Assembly: GCA_026129685.1 (NCBI GenBank)
Contig: JAHCHO010000002.1
Coordinates: forward strand, 186,001-250,000
Origin: Fimbriimonadaceae bacterium
Lineage (GTDB): Bacteria > Armatimonadota > Fimbriimonadia > Fimbriimonadales > Fimbriimonadaceae
DNA length: 64,000 bases
Direction of reading: 5' to 3'
In this document: piece after piece, positions 7,204 through 16,751 of the stretch
Layout: each line of letters begins with the position of its first letter
Numbering within the stretch: the first letter of the stretch is position 1
Notes under the pieces: generated by a model
Database searches by the model: none
Seen by the model: only the letters and a program-made list of their open reading frames with translations
Told to the model about the DNA's origin: nothing
Made by a program: the position numbers and the translations under genes

Positions 7204-8121
7204 ATGGTCGTCGTCGTCGGTAGCGCCAACATGGACCTCGTCGCCCGCGTGCCCCGTTTTCCCGAACCGGGGGAGACCATCCACGGCCGGGAATTCGCCA
7301 CCTACCCCGGCGGCAAAGGCGCGAACCAGGCGGTGGCGGTCGGCAAACTGGGAGGCCGCGTCGCCTTCGTCGGGAAGGTGGGGCGGGACGCCTTTGGCGA
7401 TGCGCTGGAAGCCAGCCTGAACTCCGCCGGCGTCGACACCGACCTGCTCGCGCGGAGCGACGCCCCCACCGGGACCGCGATCATTCTTGTCGATGACCGG
7501 GCGGAAAACCAGATCGTCGTGATCGGCGGCGCGAACGCCACCCTCACCCCGACCGAGGCGGAGCGGTGCGTCCGGTCGCTGGACGCGCGGGTCGCCCTCT
7601 TCCAACTTGAAACCCCGCTCGAGACCGTCGCCGCCGGTCTCGCCGAAGCGAAACGACGCGGGATGACGACGATCCTCAACCCGGCCCCCGCCGTCCTCCT
7701 CCCTGCGGAAATCCTCGCCAGCGTGGACATCCTGACCCCCAACCGAACCGAAGCGGGCGCTCTTGCCGGACTCTCGGACGCCGAACCCGAGGCGCTCATC
7801 GCCGCCCTTCTCGACCTCGGCGTCGGGGCGGTGGCGATGACCCGAGGCAAGGACGGCTGCGTCTTCGGCACCCGCGACCGGACGATCGCCATCCCCTCCG
7901 TCGACGTTCGGGCGGTGGACACCACCGCCGCCGGCGACGCCTTCAACGGCGCGCTCGCCCTCTTCCTCGCGGAGGGCCGCCCCGTCGAACAGGCGATCGC
8001 CGGCGCCAACCGGGTCGGCGCTCTTGCCGCGACCAAGCCCGGCGCCCAGACCTCGATGCCGACCCGCGCGGAACTGGAGGCGCTGGACGAGGTGCGCGGC
8101 ATCCCCGCACGGTTCTCCTGA
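7204..8121 (+). CDS. rbsK: ribokinase (PfkB family)
   Basis: A 305-residue PfkB-family sugar kinase. It opens with VVVVGSANMDLVARVPRFP, has the substrate-binding GGKGANQAVAV near residue 42, TGTAIILVD near 93, NPAPA near 158, TPNRTEA near 178, and the closing PfkB signature DTTAAGDAFNGALA near 238 with the catalytic Asp. The GGKGANQA and ANMD motifs favour ribokinase over fructokinase or adenosine kinase. It phosphorylates D-ribose to ribose 5-phosphate in the cytoplasm. The open frame begins at 7117 but the family N-terminus and the TAGAAT box 7 nt upstream both point to ATG 7204. No ribose transporter lies nearby. Confidence 0.9.
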   Translation: MVVVVGSANMDLVARVPRFPEPGETIHGREFATYPGGKGANQAVAVGKLGGRVAFVGKVGRDAFGDALEASLNSAGVDTDLLARSDAPTGTAIILVDDRAENQIVVIGGANATLTPTEAERCVRSLDARVALFQLETPLETVAAGLAEAKRRGMTTILNPAPAVLLPAEILASVDILTPNRTEAGALAGLSDAEPEALIAALLDLGVGAVAMTRGKDGCVFGTRDRTIAIPSVDVRAVDTTAAGDAFNGALALFLAEGRPVEQAIAGANRVGALAATKPGAQTSMPTRAELEALDEVRGIPARFS

Positions 8122-8196
8122 TCTCCGCCGCTCAACATCCAGGCGGCTTCTGGACGGTGCCAAGACCCTGTCGGCGAACGACGGAGGCCAAGCGGA

Positions 8197-8202
8197 TACA
8201 CT
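8197..8202 (+). promoter_or_regulatory. -10 hexamer TACACT, leaderless-type promoter of the M20 peptidase gene
   Basis: TACACT, then 7 nt, then GTG at 8210. No Shine-Dalgarno is present. Confidence 0.45.
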
Positions 8203-8209
8203 GGTTGGC

Positions 8210-9328
8210 GTGATTGACGAAGCCCGTTTGGTCGGCCTCTTTCTCGACCTGTGCCGCATCGAGAGTCCCGCCCTGGCGGAAAGCGAGTGCGTGGCCTACG
8301 TGCGGCGTCTCCTGGAAGGAGTCGGGCTCGAGGTCTGGGAGGACGACGCGGGCGCCCGGATCGGGGGCGACGCGAACAACTTGATCGCCAAGCTCCCCGG
8401 CAACAAACCCGGCGCACCGAGCGTGTTTCTGAGCGCCCACTTCGACACCGTCGAACCCACCGTCGGACTCGAAATCGAGGAGAGGGACGGCGTGTTCTAC
8501 TCGAAATCGGACACCATTCTCGGCGCCGACGACTACGCGGGCATGGCCCCCGCCATCGAGGCCGTTCGCGTCCTGAAGGAGAGCGGCGAACCGCACGGCG
8601 ACGTCTACCTGCTGCTGAGCGTGGCGGAAGAGATCGGCCTGAAGGGAGCCGAATCGCTGAAGATCGAAGACCTGAACCTGGACTTTGGCTACGTGCTCGA
8701 CACCGGCCCCCCCGTCGGCAGCTTCGTCACCCGCACCGCGACGCACGACAAACTCGACGTGACCCTCGTCGGCAAACCGGCCCACGCGGGCAAGCACCCG
8801 GAACTCGGCATCAACGCCATCCAAATGGCGGCGCGAGCGATCGAGGGGATGAAACTCGGGCGCCTCGATGACGAACTGGTGGCCAACCTGGGGATCATCT
8901 CCGGCGGGACGGCGGTGAACGTGGTCTGCCCGAGCGTCACCATCCGCGCCGAAGTCCGGGGTACCGACGTCGCCGCCCTCGACGCCCAAGTGGACCACAT
9001 GATCCAGCGCTTTGAGCGGGCGGCGCGGGAATTCGGCGGCGAGGCGCGGGTCGAGCACGAACGCCACTACGTCTCCTACCATATCCCCGACGAGGCCCCC
9101 GTGGTCCGGGTCGCGATGCGCGCCAGCGAACGGCTCGGGCTCAACCCGTTCCTGCGCACCACCCTCGGCGGCTCGGACGCAAACGTGTACAACGCCAAGG
9201 GCGTCCCCACGATCGTCGTCGCCACCGGCATGAGCGAGATCCACACCCACGACGAGTTCGTCAGCCGGAAGGACCTGGTGGACACCGCCCGCCTCGCTTA
9301 CGAGTTGCTCGTCGAAGCCGCCCGGTAG
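8210..9328 (+). CDS. M20-family zinc peptidase (peptidase T-like)
   Basis: A 372-residue M20 metallopeptidase. Zinc ligands and catalytic residues are in place: SAHFDTV near residue 80 (H-x-D), GADDYAG near 107 (bridging Asp), VAEEIG near 143 (catalytic Glu pair), VLDTGPP near 163 and a closing IHTHDEFV near 347 (His). The dimerisation/lid domain lies between about 180 and 290 (KPAHAGKHPELGINA). This arrangement is typical of PepT-like tripeptidases and related M20B enzymes; the exact substrate cannot be read. The open frame extends upstream to 8024 in a frame that overlaps ribokinase, so the GTG at 8210, with TACACT 7 nt upstream, is preferred. It ends 1 nt before the convergent exonuclease III gene. 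Confidence 0.88.
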   Translation: MIDEARLVGLFLDLCRIESPALAESECVAYVRRLLEGVGLEVWEDDAGARIGGDANNLIAKLPGNKPGAPSVFLSAHFDTVEPTVGLEIEERDGVFYSKSDTILGADDYAGMAPAIEAVRVLKESGEPHGDVYLLLSVAEEIGLKGAESLKIEDLNLDFGYVLDTGPPVGSFVTRTATHDKLDVTLVGKPAHAGKHPELGINAIQMAARAIEGMKLGRLDDELVANLGIISGGTAVNVVCPSVTIRAEVRGTDVAALDAQVDHMIQRFERAAREFGGEARVEHERHYVSYHIPDEAPVVRVAMRASERLGLNPFLRTTLGGSDANVYNAKGVPTIVVATGMSEIHTHDEFVSRKDLVDTARLAYELLVEAAR

Positions 9329-9329
9329 G

Positions 9330-10102
9330 TCAAACGTCGAACTCGGCGACCACCGCCGTGTGGTCGGATGGCTTTTCGCCCTGACGTAGCGTCCGGTCTA
9401 TCGTGCAACTCGTCGCTCGCACGGCGAGGGGCGCCGTCGCGTACACGTGATCGATGCGCCAACCCAGGTTGTTCTCGAACGAACGGGGGATGACGTAGTC
9501 CCAAAACGTATAGTGGCCCGGCCCCTGGTGGAACCGTCGGAACACGTCCTCGAAGCCCCAATCCACAAGAGCGGCCAGGCGGGCGAATTCGTCCGGGTGG
9601 TGGCCCACCTTCCCCAGGTGGCGGCGCGAGTCCCACACGTCGTCCGGCGTCGGCGCGACGTTCATATCGCCGACCCACACGATCGGTTCGTCCGGCCGAT
9701 GGCGGCTCGCGAAGAGGGCGCGGAGCCGCTCCATCCACCGAAGCTTGTAGTCAAACTTGTCGCTCCCGACGACCGTCCCGTTCGGGACGTAGGTGTTGAC
9801 CACCGTCACCCCGCCGACGCTCGCCTCGATCAGGCGACAGTCTTCGGGAAACCGGGGATCCTCGAAGCCGCGCCGAACCCCGAGGATGGAATGACGGCTG
9901 ACGAGGGCGACCCCGTTGTAGCTCTTCTGGCCGTAGATCTCGACGTTCCAGCCCATCTCCTCGAACTCGAAACGGGGGAACTTGTCGTCCGCGCACTTGG
10001 TCTCCTGCAAGGCGAGCACGTCCGGTTCGTGGACCGCGAGCCACTCCAGCACCGCGTCGAGGCGCATCCGAATCGAGTTGACGTTGAGGGTGGCTATCTT
10101 CA

Positions 10103-10103
<1 letters not shown>
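9330..10103 (-). CDS. xth: exodeoxyribonuclease III (AP endonuclease family)
   Basis: A 257-residue EEP-fold nuclease. Motifs in order: ATLNVNSI near residue 4 (Asn), LALQETK near 30 (catalytic Glu binding Mg), SYNGVALVS near 60, VNTYVPNG near 105, WVGDMNVAP near 148 (Asp/Asn), IDHVYAT near 218 and SDHTAVV near 248 (Asp-His). This complete set marks an active exonuclease III/AP endonuclease that repairs abasic sites. The open frame extends upstream over trpE, but MKIATLNVNSIR is the family N-terminus. Start ATG 10103 overlaps the trpE stop by one base (TGATG), so the two genes are translationally coupled, an unusual pairing of tryptophan synthesis and DNA repair. Confidence 0.92.
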
Positions 10104-11593
<1,490 letters not shown>

Positions 11594-11640
11594 TGTGGCA
11601 CCGAAGCCGACGCGCGATGGACCAAGGACCGGCCCGACGA

Positions 11641-12900
11641 TCAGGCCTTGTTGGCGCGGCGCATGGCGACCACCCCCAAGACCAGGAGGGGCAACCAGAT
11701 CGGGGCGAAAACGAGCACGTAGATGCCGACCGATCCGAGCCAGCGGCCCGCCGCCGACAGCCCGTTCACCGCGTGAGCCCACGTATCCTCCGCCCAATTC
11801 TTCGGAGCCTCCGGCTTGCCGACCTGTACGCGCTGCGTGAAGGTGCCGACGATCGTGCTCATCGAGGCCGCGTTGCGCAGGTACCGCCGTTGACCTTCGA
11901 GCGACTCGATTTCGAGCCGAACCTGGCCCAACCTCGACTTCACTTGGAGGATGTCTCCGATGCGGCTGGCCTTGGAGAGGATCGTCAGGTACTGGTCCTC
12001 TTCGACCTTCAGCGCCTTGACCCGCGCTTCGAGGTCCACCACCTGAGCGGTGACGTCCTGGCCGTTCACGCTCTCGCCCTTGACCTCGCCAAGCGCCCGC
12101 AACTGCTCCATGGCCGTGTCGAACCGCTTTTCGGGTACCCGCATCGTCACGTTCGTCACCGGCAGGTTGCCCTCCAAGTAGTTGATCGAGCTGTTCTCGA
12201 CGTAGCCGCCCAGGCTCTGCGCGAGGCTCGTCGCCCGAGCCATCGCCGCCCGCGCGTCGCCGACCGTCAACTCCAGGTTGGCGTTGCGGATGACCATCGT
12301 CGGGAGGGTCGGGACCTCGCCGCCCTGGATGTTGGAGTAACTCTCCTTGTCCGCCGGCACGGGCGCGGCGGTGGCAGGGACCTCGGCCTGGCCACGCCCA
12401 CCCACGCGTTCGCGAAGCGCCTTGGCCTCCACGCCGCCGTCCCGAAAGGTTGTTTGGTCAGGGGCCTGTCCCTGGTACCGCAAGTCCAAGTCGGCTTTCG
12501 CCGATTCCCGCTCCATTGGAATCGAAGCGGCGGCGGTAGCACCGGAATCCAGTGACTTGAGGTCGGCGGAGCCCGAAAGTCGCGCCGAGTACTTCGACTG
12601 GGCAAGGATCGGGAACATCACCGCCACCAGCAAGATGACCGCGACCCCACCGAACGACCATCGGGCCAGCGGCGGGACGTTGGGCAGGAACCGGCGGCGA
12701 CCCGCCCTGGAAAGCGCTCCTTCCAGCCCCTCCACGCCCGGGTCCTTGGCCAAACGACGAATCTCAAAACCGAGTGCTCGCATGAATTCGACCTCCTCGC
12801 GGAGAACCGGGTCGGTTTCGATGGCGCGCGCGACCTCCGCCGCCCGCTCCGGGGCGAGTTCGCCGTCCAGATAGGCCTTCAGATCGTCGCGCACGCTCAT
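11641..12900 (-). CDS. DUF4349 membrane protein with anti-sigma-like N-terminus
   Basis: A 419-residue protein translated with a 4-nt overlap (ATGA) after an ECF sigma factor. Residues 1-50 (DLKAYLDGELAPERAAEVARAIETDP) look like the start of an anti-sigma domain, but the zinc HxxxCxxC residues are absent. A transmembrane helix lies near residue 83-103 (VAVILLVAVMFPI). From about 200 to 365 it is a DUF4349 domain (VIRNANLELTV, GGYVENSS, MRVPEKRFDTAM) with a coiled-coil hairpin in the second half, and it ends with a second transmembrane helix (VLVFAPIWLPLLVLGVV) and MRRANKA. Context makes it the likely membrane-bound partner or regulator of the sigma factor; ligand or signal is unknown. Close to the anti-sigma/DUF4349 fusions seen elsewhere. 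Confidence 0.75.
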   Translation of the reverse strand: MSVRDDLKAYLDGELAPERAAEVARAIETDPVLREEVEFMRALGFEIRRLAKDPGVEGLEGALSRAGRRRFLPNVPPLARWSFGGVAVILLVAVMFPILAQSKYSARLSGSADLKSLDSGATAAASIPMERESAKADLDLRYQGQAPDQTTFRDGGVEAKALRERVGGRGQAEVPATAAPVPADKESYSNIQGGEVPTLPTMVIRNANLELTVGDARAAMARATSLAQSLGGYVENSSINYLEGNLPVTNVTMRVPEKRFDTAMEQLRALGEVKGESVNGQDVTAQVVDLEARVKALKVEEDQYLTILSKASRIGDILQVKSRLGQVRLEIESLEGQRRYLRNAASMSTIVGTFTQRVQVGKPEAPKNWAEDTWAHAVNGLSAAGRWLGSVGIYVLVFAPIWLPLLVLGVVAMRRANKA

Positions 12901-13448
12901 TGTTCGCCTCCGACTATGGTCTTCCGCAGGTTGAGAAACGCGTGATGGAGTCTCGACTTCACCGTCCCGACGGGGACGCCCAGCATCGTGGCGATCTCGT
13001 CGTAGGTCAGCTGCTCGATCTCGTGCAAAACGACCACCTCGCGGTGCTCGGAAGTCAGACCCAACAGAGCGCCGCGCAACGCCTCTCGGTTCACGATGGC
13101 GCCTTCGGCGTCGCCGCCCGGTCGCTCCCAGAGGCTTTCGACCGGTATCTCGCGCCCCGTCTTGCGGATCGCGTTGCGGCAGTGGTTGTGCGCGATGCCG
13201 AACAGCCAGCCGCGAAAGCTGGCCCGCTCGTCGTATCGCTTGATCGTTTGCTGCACCGTCACGAAGGTCTCCTGAGCGACGTCGGACGCCAGGTCGCGCG
13301 GCACCCGTCGCCCGCAGAAGCGATAGACGTCCGCGTAGTAGCGGCGCACCAGTTCGGAGAGCGCGTCGCGTTGACCGCGTTTCGCTCGCCTCACCTCGTC
13401 CAAAACCTCTTCGGTGGCGTGGGGGCTGCCCGTCGGCGACTCCATCAT
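12897..13448 (-). CDS. ECF-type RNA polymerase sigma factor
   Basis: A 183-residue sigma-70 family protein with region 2 (LVRRYYADVYRFCGRRVP and AQETFVTVQQTIKRY, then FRGWLFGIAHNHCRNAIRK) at residues about 28-98 and region 4 (LTSEHREVVVLHEIEQLTYDEIATMLGVPVGTVKSRLHHA, in outline) at about 125-170. No region 1 or 3, as expected for ECF factors. It directs RNA polymerase to stress- or envelope-type promoters; the target set is not visible here. It overlaps the DUF4349/anti-sigma-like gene by 4 nt, which is the usual sigma/anti-sigma pairing and implies the partner holds it at the membrane. Start codons ATG-ATG at 13448/13445. It is divergent from ddl with only 60 nt between. Confidence 0.9.
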   Translation of the reverse strand: MMESPTGSPHATEEVLDEVRRAKRGQRDALSELVRRYYADVYRFCGRRVPRDLASDVAQETFVTVQQTIKRYDERASFRGWLFGIAHNHCRNAIRKTGREIPVESLWERPGGDAEGAIVNREALRGALLGLTSEHREVVVLHEIEQLTYDEIATMLGVPVGTVKSRLHHAFLNLRKTIVGGEQ

Positions 13449-13508
13449 CGTCTCACGGCCTATTCATGTCGGTCAAGGGCCGAACCGTTCAACCATAATT
13501 CAAGTTCG

Positions 13509-14861
13509 ATGTCCACGGACGGGACCGCCCCCGAGACGATTCGCACGCGCGCTCCGGTCGTGCTCGTTTCGACCGCCAACGAGCCGGAGACGATTCGCGG
13601 CGCGATCGTCGCCGCCCGGAGGGGTGGCCGCCTCGTCGCCGTCTACCAACCATACCGTCACCGAACCCTTCAGGGACGCGCCGAAGCGTTCGCCGAAGCC
13701 CTTTCCGAGGCGGACGCCGTCGTCCTCGCCGACATCGATCCCGGCGACGAGCCTCCCGTCCCCGGCGTCAGCGCCGCCCAGATCGCCGATCACCTTCGCG
13801 TGCCGACCCGCCACGTCCCCGCCTGGAGATACCTGACCCACCCAAGGTTGACGGGACTGGAGGCGACGGACACCATCCTGCTCCTCGGCTCGCCCAACCT
13901 TGCCGGACTTGGACCCGGCATCGCCGCCGCCTTCGACCCGCGAGAGCGGACTCGTGTCGCCGTCGTCTACGGGGGCACGAGCGCCGAGCGTGAGGTCTCC
14001 GTCCATTCAGGGCGAGAGGTCCACCGAGCCCTCGTCGCCCGTGGCTACGACGCCTTTCTGGTGGACCTGGCCGACCTCCTCCTCGGCGAGGCGTCGGTCG
14101 CCCCTTTCGTTGGCCCCAACCGTCCCGACGTCGTCTTCCTCGCCGTTCACGGCACCCACGGGGAGGACGGAGCGACGCAGGGCTTCTTCGAGTTGCTCGG
14201 CCTACCCTACACCGGCTCAAACGTGCTCGCAAGCGCCGTCGGCATGGACAAGAACCTGACAAAGGCCGTCCTTGAACGCGCCGGCCTGCCCGTGCCGCGC
14301 GGCGAACTCCTGACCAAGCCGAATCGCGCGACCAGTCTCCCGCCCCCCGTCGTCGTCAAGCCCAACGCGCAAGGCTCCACCGTCGGCCTCAGTTTCGTCG
14401 AATCCACCGACCAACTCGAACGCGCCATCGAGCACGGCTACCGATACGACGACGCCCTCCTCGTCGAGGAATGGCTCCGGGGCATGGAGATCTCTGTCCC
14501 CGTCCTCGGCGACCGCGCCCTCCCTCCGGTGGAGATCGCCCCCAAGTCCGGCCGCTACGACTTCGCCTCGAAATACGTCCCCGGCGCGACCGAGGAGATC
14601 GTTCCCGCCCGCCTTCTCGCGCCGACCTTGGCCCTCGTGCAGGAGTTCGCCGTTCGGGCCCACGGCGCGCTCGGCTGTCGGGGTGCGACGCGAACGGACA
14701 TGATCGTTGCCGAAGACCGCATCACCATCCTCGAGGTGAACACCTTGCCGGGAATGACGAGCACCTCCTTGCTCCCGAACAGCGCGCGCGCCGTCGGTGT
14801 CTCCTTCGAGGATCTCGTCGAGTGGATCGTGCAGGACGCCCTCCGCCATGCCCAAGCGTAA
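13509..14861 (+). CDS. ddl: D-alanine--D-alanine ligase with an N-terminal MurC C-terminal-like domain
   Basis: A 450-residue protein, about 130 longer than a plain Ddl. Residues about 150-450 are a full ATP-grasp Ddl: VAVVYGGTSAEREVSVHSG, FLAVHGTHGEDGATQGFFELLGLPYTGS in outline, VVKPNAQGSTVGLS, and TDMIVAEDRITILEVNTLPGMT. It joins two D-Ala for the peptidoglycan stem. Residues about 12-140 resemble the C-terminal domain of UDP-MurNAc:L-Ala ligase MurC: EPETIRGAIVAARR, AVYQPYRHRT (MurC FQPHRxTRT), ADAVVLADI, GDEPPVPGV (MurC GEAPIPG) and TDTILLLGSPNLAGL. The MurC DYGHHP motif is replaced by STANEP, and the MurC UDP-binding and ATP-binding domains are absent because upstream DNA encodes the sigma factor on the other strand. 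ATG 13509; CATAAT lies 9 nt upstream. First gene of the division cluster. Confidence 0.88.
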   Translation: MSTDGTAPETIRTRAPVVLVSTANEPETIRGAIVAARRGGRLVAVYQPYRHRTLQGRAEAFAEALSEADAVVLADIDPGDEPPVPGVSAAQIADHLRVPTRHVPAWRYLTHPRLTGLEATDTILLLGSPNLAGLGPGIAAAFDPRERTRVAVVYGGTSAEREVSVHSGREVHRALVARGYDAFLVDLADLLLGEASVAPFVGPNRPDVVFLAVHGTHGEDGATQGFFELLGLPYTGSNVLASAVGMDKNLTKAVLERAGLPVPRGELLTKPNRATSLPPPVVVKPNAQGSTVGLSFVESTDQLERAIEHGYRYDDALLVEEWLRGMEISVPVLGDRALPPVEIAPKSGRYDFASKYVPGATEEIVPARLLAPTLALVQEFAVRAHGALGCRGATRTDMIVAEDRITILEVNTLPGMTSTSLLPNSARAVGVSFEDLVEWIVQDALRHAQA

Positions 14862-15585
14862 GAAGAAAGGTCGTCTCCGCCTTCGTCCCGGCTTCTGGTG
14901 GCTGCTGTTCGTTGCCAACACGGCCGTCGGATTGATGACCAGTCCCCTCACCTCTGCGACCAAGGTGGCGGTCGAGGGCGCGGAGCCCTTCGACCGGGAC
15001 CGAATCGCCAAGGAACTGCGACCTCTCGAGGGCCAACCCTGGTCCGCCGGCGCGGGCGCCAAAGTGCAGACCAAGGTGCTCGCGCTACCGGACGTGCGCA
15101 CCGCTAGGCTGAGCCAGAACCTCTTCGGCCGGGGACTGCTCCAACTCACCTACCGCGACGCCGTCGCCCAACTGGACAAAGCGCCCGGCATGGTCCTTGC
15201 CTCGGACGGCACGGTGTATCTCTCCACCCGAAAGTGGGAGGGGTTACCCTTGCTGAGCCTGGACCCCGTGCTGCAGAAACCGATCGTCGGCTTTTGGCAG
15301 CCGTGGAAACCGAGGGAGGTCGCCAACGTCTGCCGAGCCCTCGACCGCTTGGGTTCGCCGCGCGAGTTTGCGGTTCGCGTGGACGCCCGCGGAGCGGTGT
15401 GCTTAAATAGACAATCGGGCGGCAGTATCGTTCTCGGCTCGACCGAAGACCTAGACGCCAAACTCGACAAGGTCCGCGAAGCGTTACGGGAGGAGCCGAC
15501 TCTGTTGCGGCCAGGGTTCGAATTTGACGTGACGGTGCCGGACCGAGCCGTTTTGCGTCGTACCGACTCCAAGGAACCATCGTGA
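14848..15585 (+). CDS. ftsQ: cell division protein FtsQ/DivIB-like
   Basis: A 245-residue bitopic membrane protein: basic N-tail (MPKRKKKGRLRLRPG), one transmembrane helix (FWWLLFVANTAVGLM, residues 16-32), then an extracytoplasmic POTRA-like domain (VAVEGAEPFDRDRIAKEL, LPDVRTARLSQNLF) and a beta-domain. This is the FtsQ/DivIB layout, and its place between ddl and ftsA is the classical position. FtsQ links the divisome core to FtsB/FtsL and septal synthases. Sequence similarity by eye is weak, so context carries much of the call. Start ATG 14848 overlaps the end of ddl by 14 nt and gives the expected basic tail; the stop overlaps the next GTG (GTGA). Confidence 0.75.
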   Translation: MPKRKKKGRLRLRPGFWWLLFVANTAVGLMTSPLTSATKVAVEGAEPFDRDRIAKELRPLEGQPWSAGAGAKVQTKVLALPDVRTARLSQNLFGRGLLQLTYRDAVAQLDKAPGMVLASDGTVYLSTRKWEGLPLLSLDPVLQKPIVGFWQPWKPREVANVCRALDRLGSPREFAVRVDARGAVCLNRQSGGSIVLGSTEDLDAKLDKVREALREEPTLLRPGFEFDVTVPDRAVLRRTDSKEPS

Positions 15586-16358
15586 ACCCCTTCGTCTCGC
15601 GCTTCGGACGCAACTCGTGGATCATCTCGCTCAGCGCGATGTCTCTGGCTCTGGGCCTGATGCTCAGCATGGCCTGGCTCACCGCCGAGACCCGCGAATC
15701 GCGGTTCAACCAGTTGCCCTTCGACCTGCGCACGCGCATCACCGCCAGCACCCTGGACTTTGAGACCGAGTACGTCAAGGTCCAACGGGAACTCAAGACG
15801 GTGCGCGACTCCCTCGCCGAGATCCGCGAGGAGAACACCAAACTCCAGAACGCCGTCGCCGACCAGACCAAGTCCACGAAGGTGCTCAACGAAGGATTGC
15901 AGGAACTCAAGGCCTACGCCGGCCTGACCGAGGTCGAAGGGCCCGGAGTCATGATCACCCTCAAGGACTCCGAGAAGGAGGCCCCTCCCGGATTCAGTTC
16001 GTCCGAGGTCGCCATCCACGACATCGACGTCCTGAAGGTCGTCAACGAGCTGTGGAACGCGGGCGCCGAAGCGGTCAGCGTGAACAACCTGCGGATCGGT
16101 CCGCGGACCAACTTCCGGTGCGTCGGAAGCGTGATCCTCGTGGATCGCGTCCAGATCGCGTCCCCGGTGGTGATTCGGGCGATCGGCGACGCGAAGACGC
16201 TCCTTGGGGCGATGAACCTGCCGCTGAGCGTTCTCGCCGAGCTTCGGTCGTTCGACGCTTCGATGGCGACCGTTCAAGAAGTGGATCGCATGCGCCTCCC
16301 CGCGTTCTCGGGTTCGACCAAGAGCACCAGCATGAGGGTTGTGGAGCCGAAGAGCTAA
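15582..16358 (+). CDS. DUF881 membrane protein (YlxW/YlxX-like)
   Basis: A 258-residue protein with an N-terminal transmembrane helix (SLALGLMLSMAWL, residues about 18-31), a coiled coil at about 65-108 (VQRELKTVRDSLAEIREENTK in part) and a DUF881 domain: GVMITLKD near 128, DIDVLKVVNELWNAGAEAVSVNNLRI near 152 in outline, and VGSVILVD near 190. DUF881 genes sit next to ftsQ and sbp in division clusters of Firmicutes and Actinobacteria; their molecular role is not established. GTG 15582 overlaps the ftsQ stop (GTGA). The next gene, sbp, starts 3 nt after its stop, so it is in the same operon. Confidence 0.85.
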   Translation: MNPFVSRFGRNSWIISLSAMSLALGLMLSMAWLTAETRESRFNQLPFDLRTRITASTLDFETEYVKVQRELKTVRDSLAEIREENTKLQNAVADQTKSTKVLNEGLQELKAYAGLTEVEGPGVMITLKDSEKEAPPGFSSSEVAIHDIDVLKVVNELWNAGAEAVSVNNLRIGPRTNFRCVGSVILVDRVQIASPVVIRAIGDAKTLLGAMNLPLSVLAELRSFDASMATVQEVDRMRLPAFSGSTKSTSMRVVEPKS

Positions 16359-16361
16359 GCC

Positions 16362-16751
16362 GTGATCTTCATCCCCGTCATCTTCCTGCTCGTCGGCCTG
16401 GTCATCGGGCTCCTCCTGTTACCGCCCCTCAAAGGAGTCGCGGGCACGTACCTGGCGCTCGCCTGCCTCGCGGGCTTGGACAGCCTTCTCGGCGGCGTCC
16501 GCGCCTCCCTCGAGAGCAAGTTTCACGCCGACGTGCTCGTGACCGGGTTCGTCTTCAACACGATGATCGCCTTCGGCCTCGGATGGCTCGGTGATCAGAT
16601 CGGGCTGAACCTCTTTCTCGCCGCCGCCCTTGTACTGGGCACCCGAATCTTTACAAACTTGAGTCTCATCCGCCGATACGCTTTGACTCGCATCAGCGAC
16701 GCCCTTGCGCGACGACGGCTGCAACGTCAGGAGGCGAACAAACCGGAATGA
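16362..16751 (+). CDS. sbp: small basic membrane protein Sbp (DUF1290)
   Basis: A 129-residue protein with four hydrophobic segments: residues 2-20 (FIPVIFLLVGLVIGLLLLP), about 27-45 (TYLALACLAGLDSLLGG), about 62-80 (VLVTGFVFNTMIAFGLGWLG) and about 83-98 (LNLFLAAALVLGTRIF). The LAGLDSLLGGVRASLE segment and the phrase RIFTNLSLIRR are typical of DUF1290, the family of Bacillus Sbp. Function is not known beyond its constant position beside ftsQ/ftsA/ftsZ. The C-terminus is strongly basic. GTG start at 16362, tight against the DUF881 stop; its own stop overlaps the ftsA ATG (ATGA). Confidence 0.82.
   Translation: MIFIPVIFLLVGLVIGLLLLPPLKGVAGTYLALACLAGLDSLLGGVRASLESKFHADVLVTGFVFNTMIAFGLGWLGDQIGLNLFLAAALVLGTRIFTNLSLIRRYALTRISDALARRRLQRQEANKPE

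Noticed and set aside
12900-13508. Open frame extending ddl about 200 codons upstream
   Set aside because: It is antisense to the ECF sigma factor gene and shows no protein-like homology; the MurC-like similarity begins after ATG 13509.
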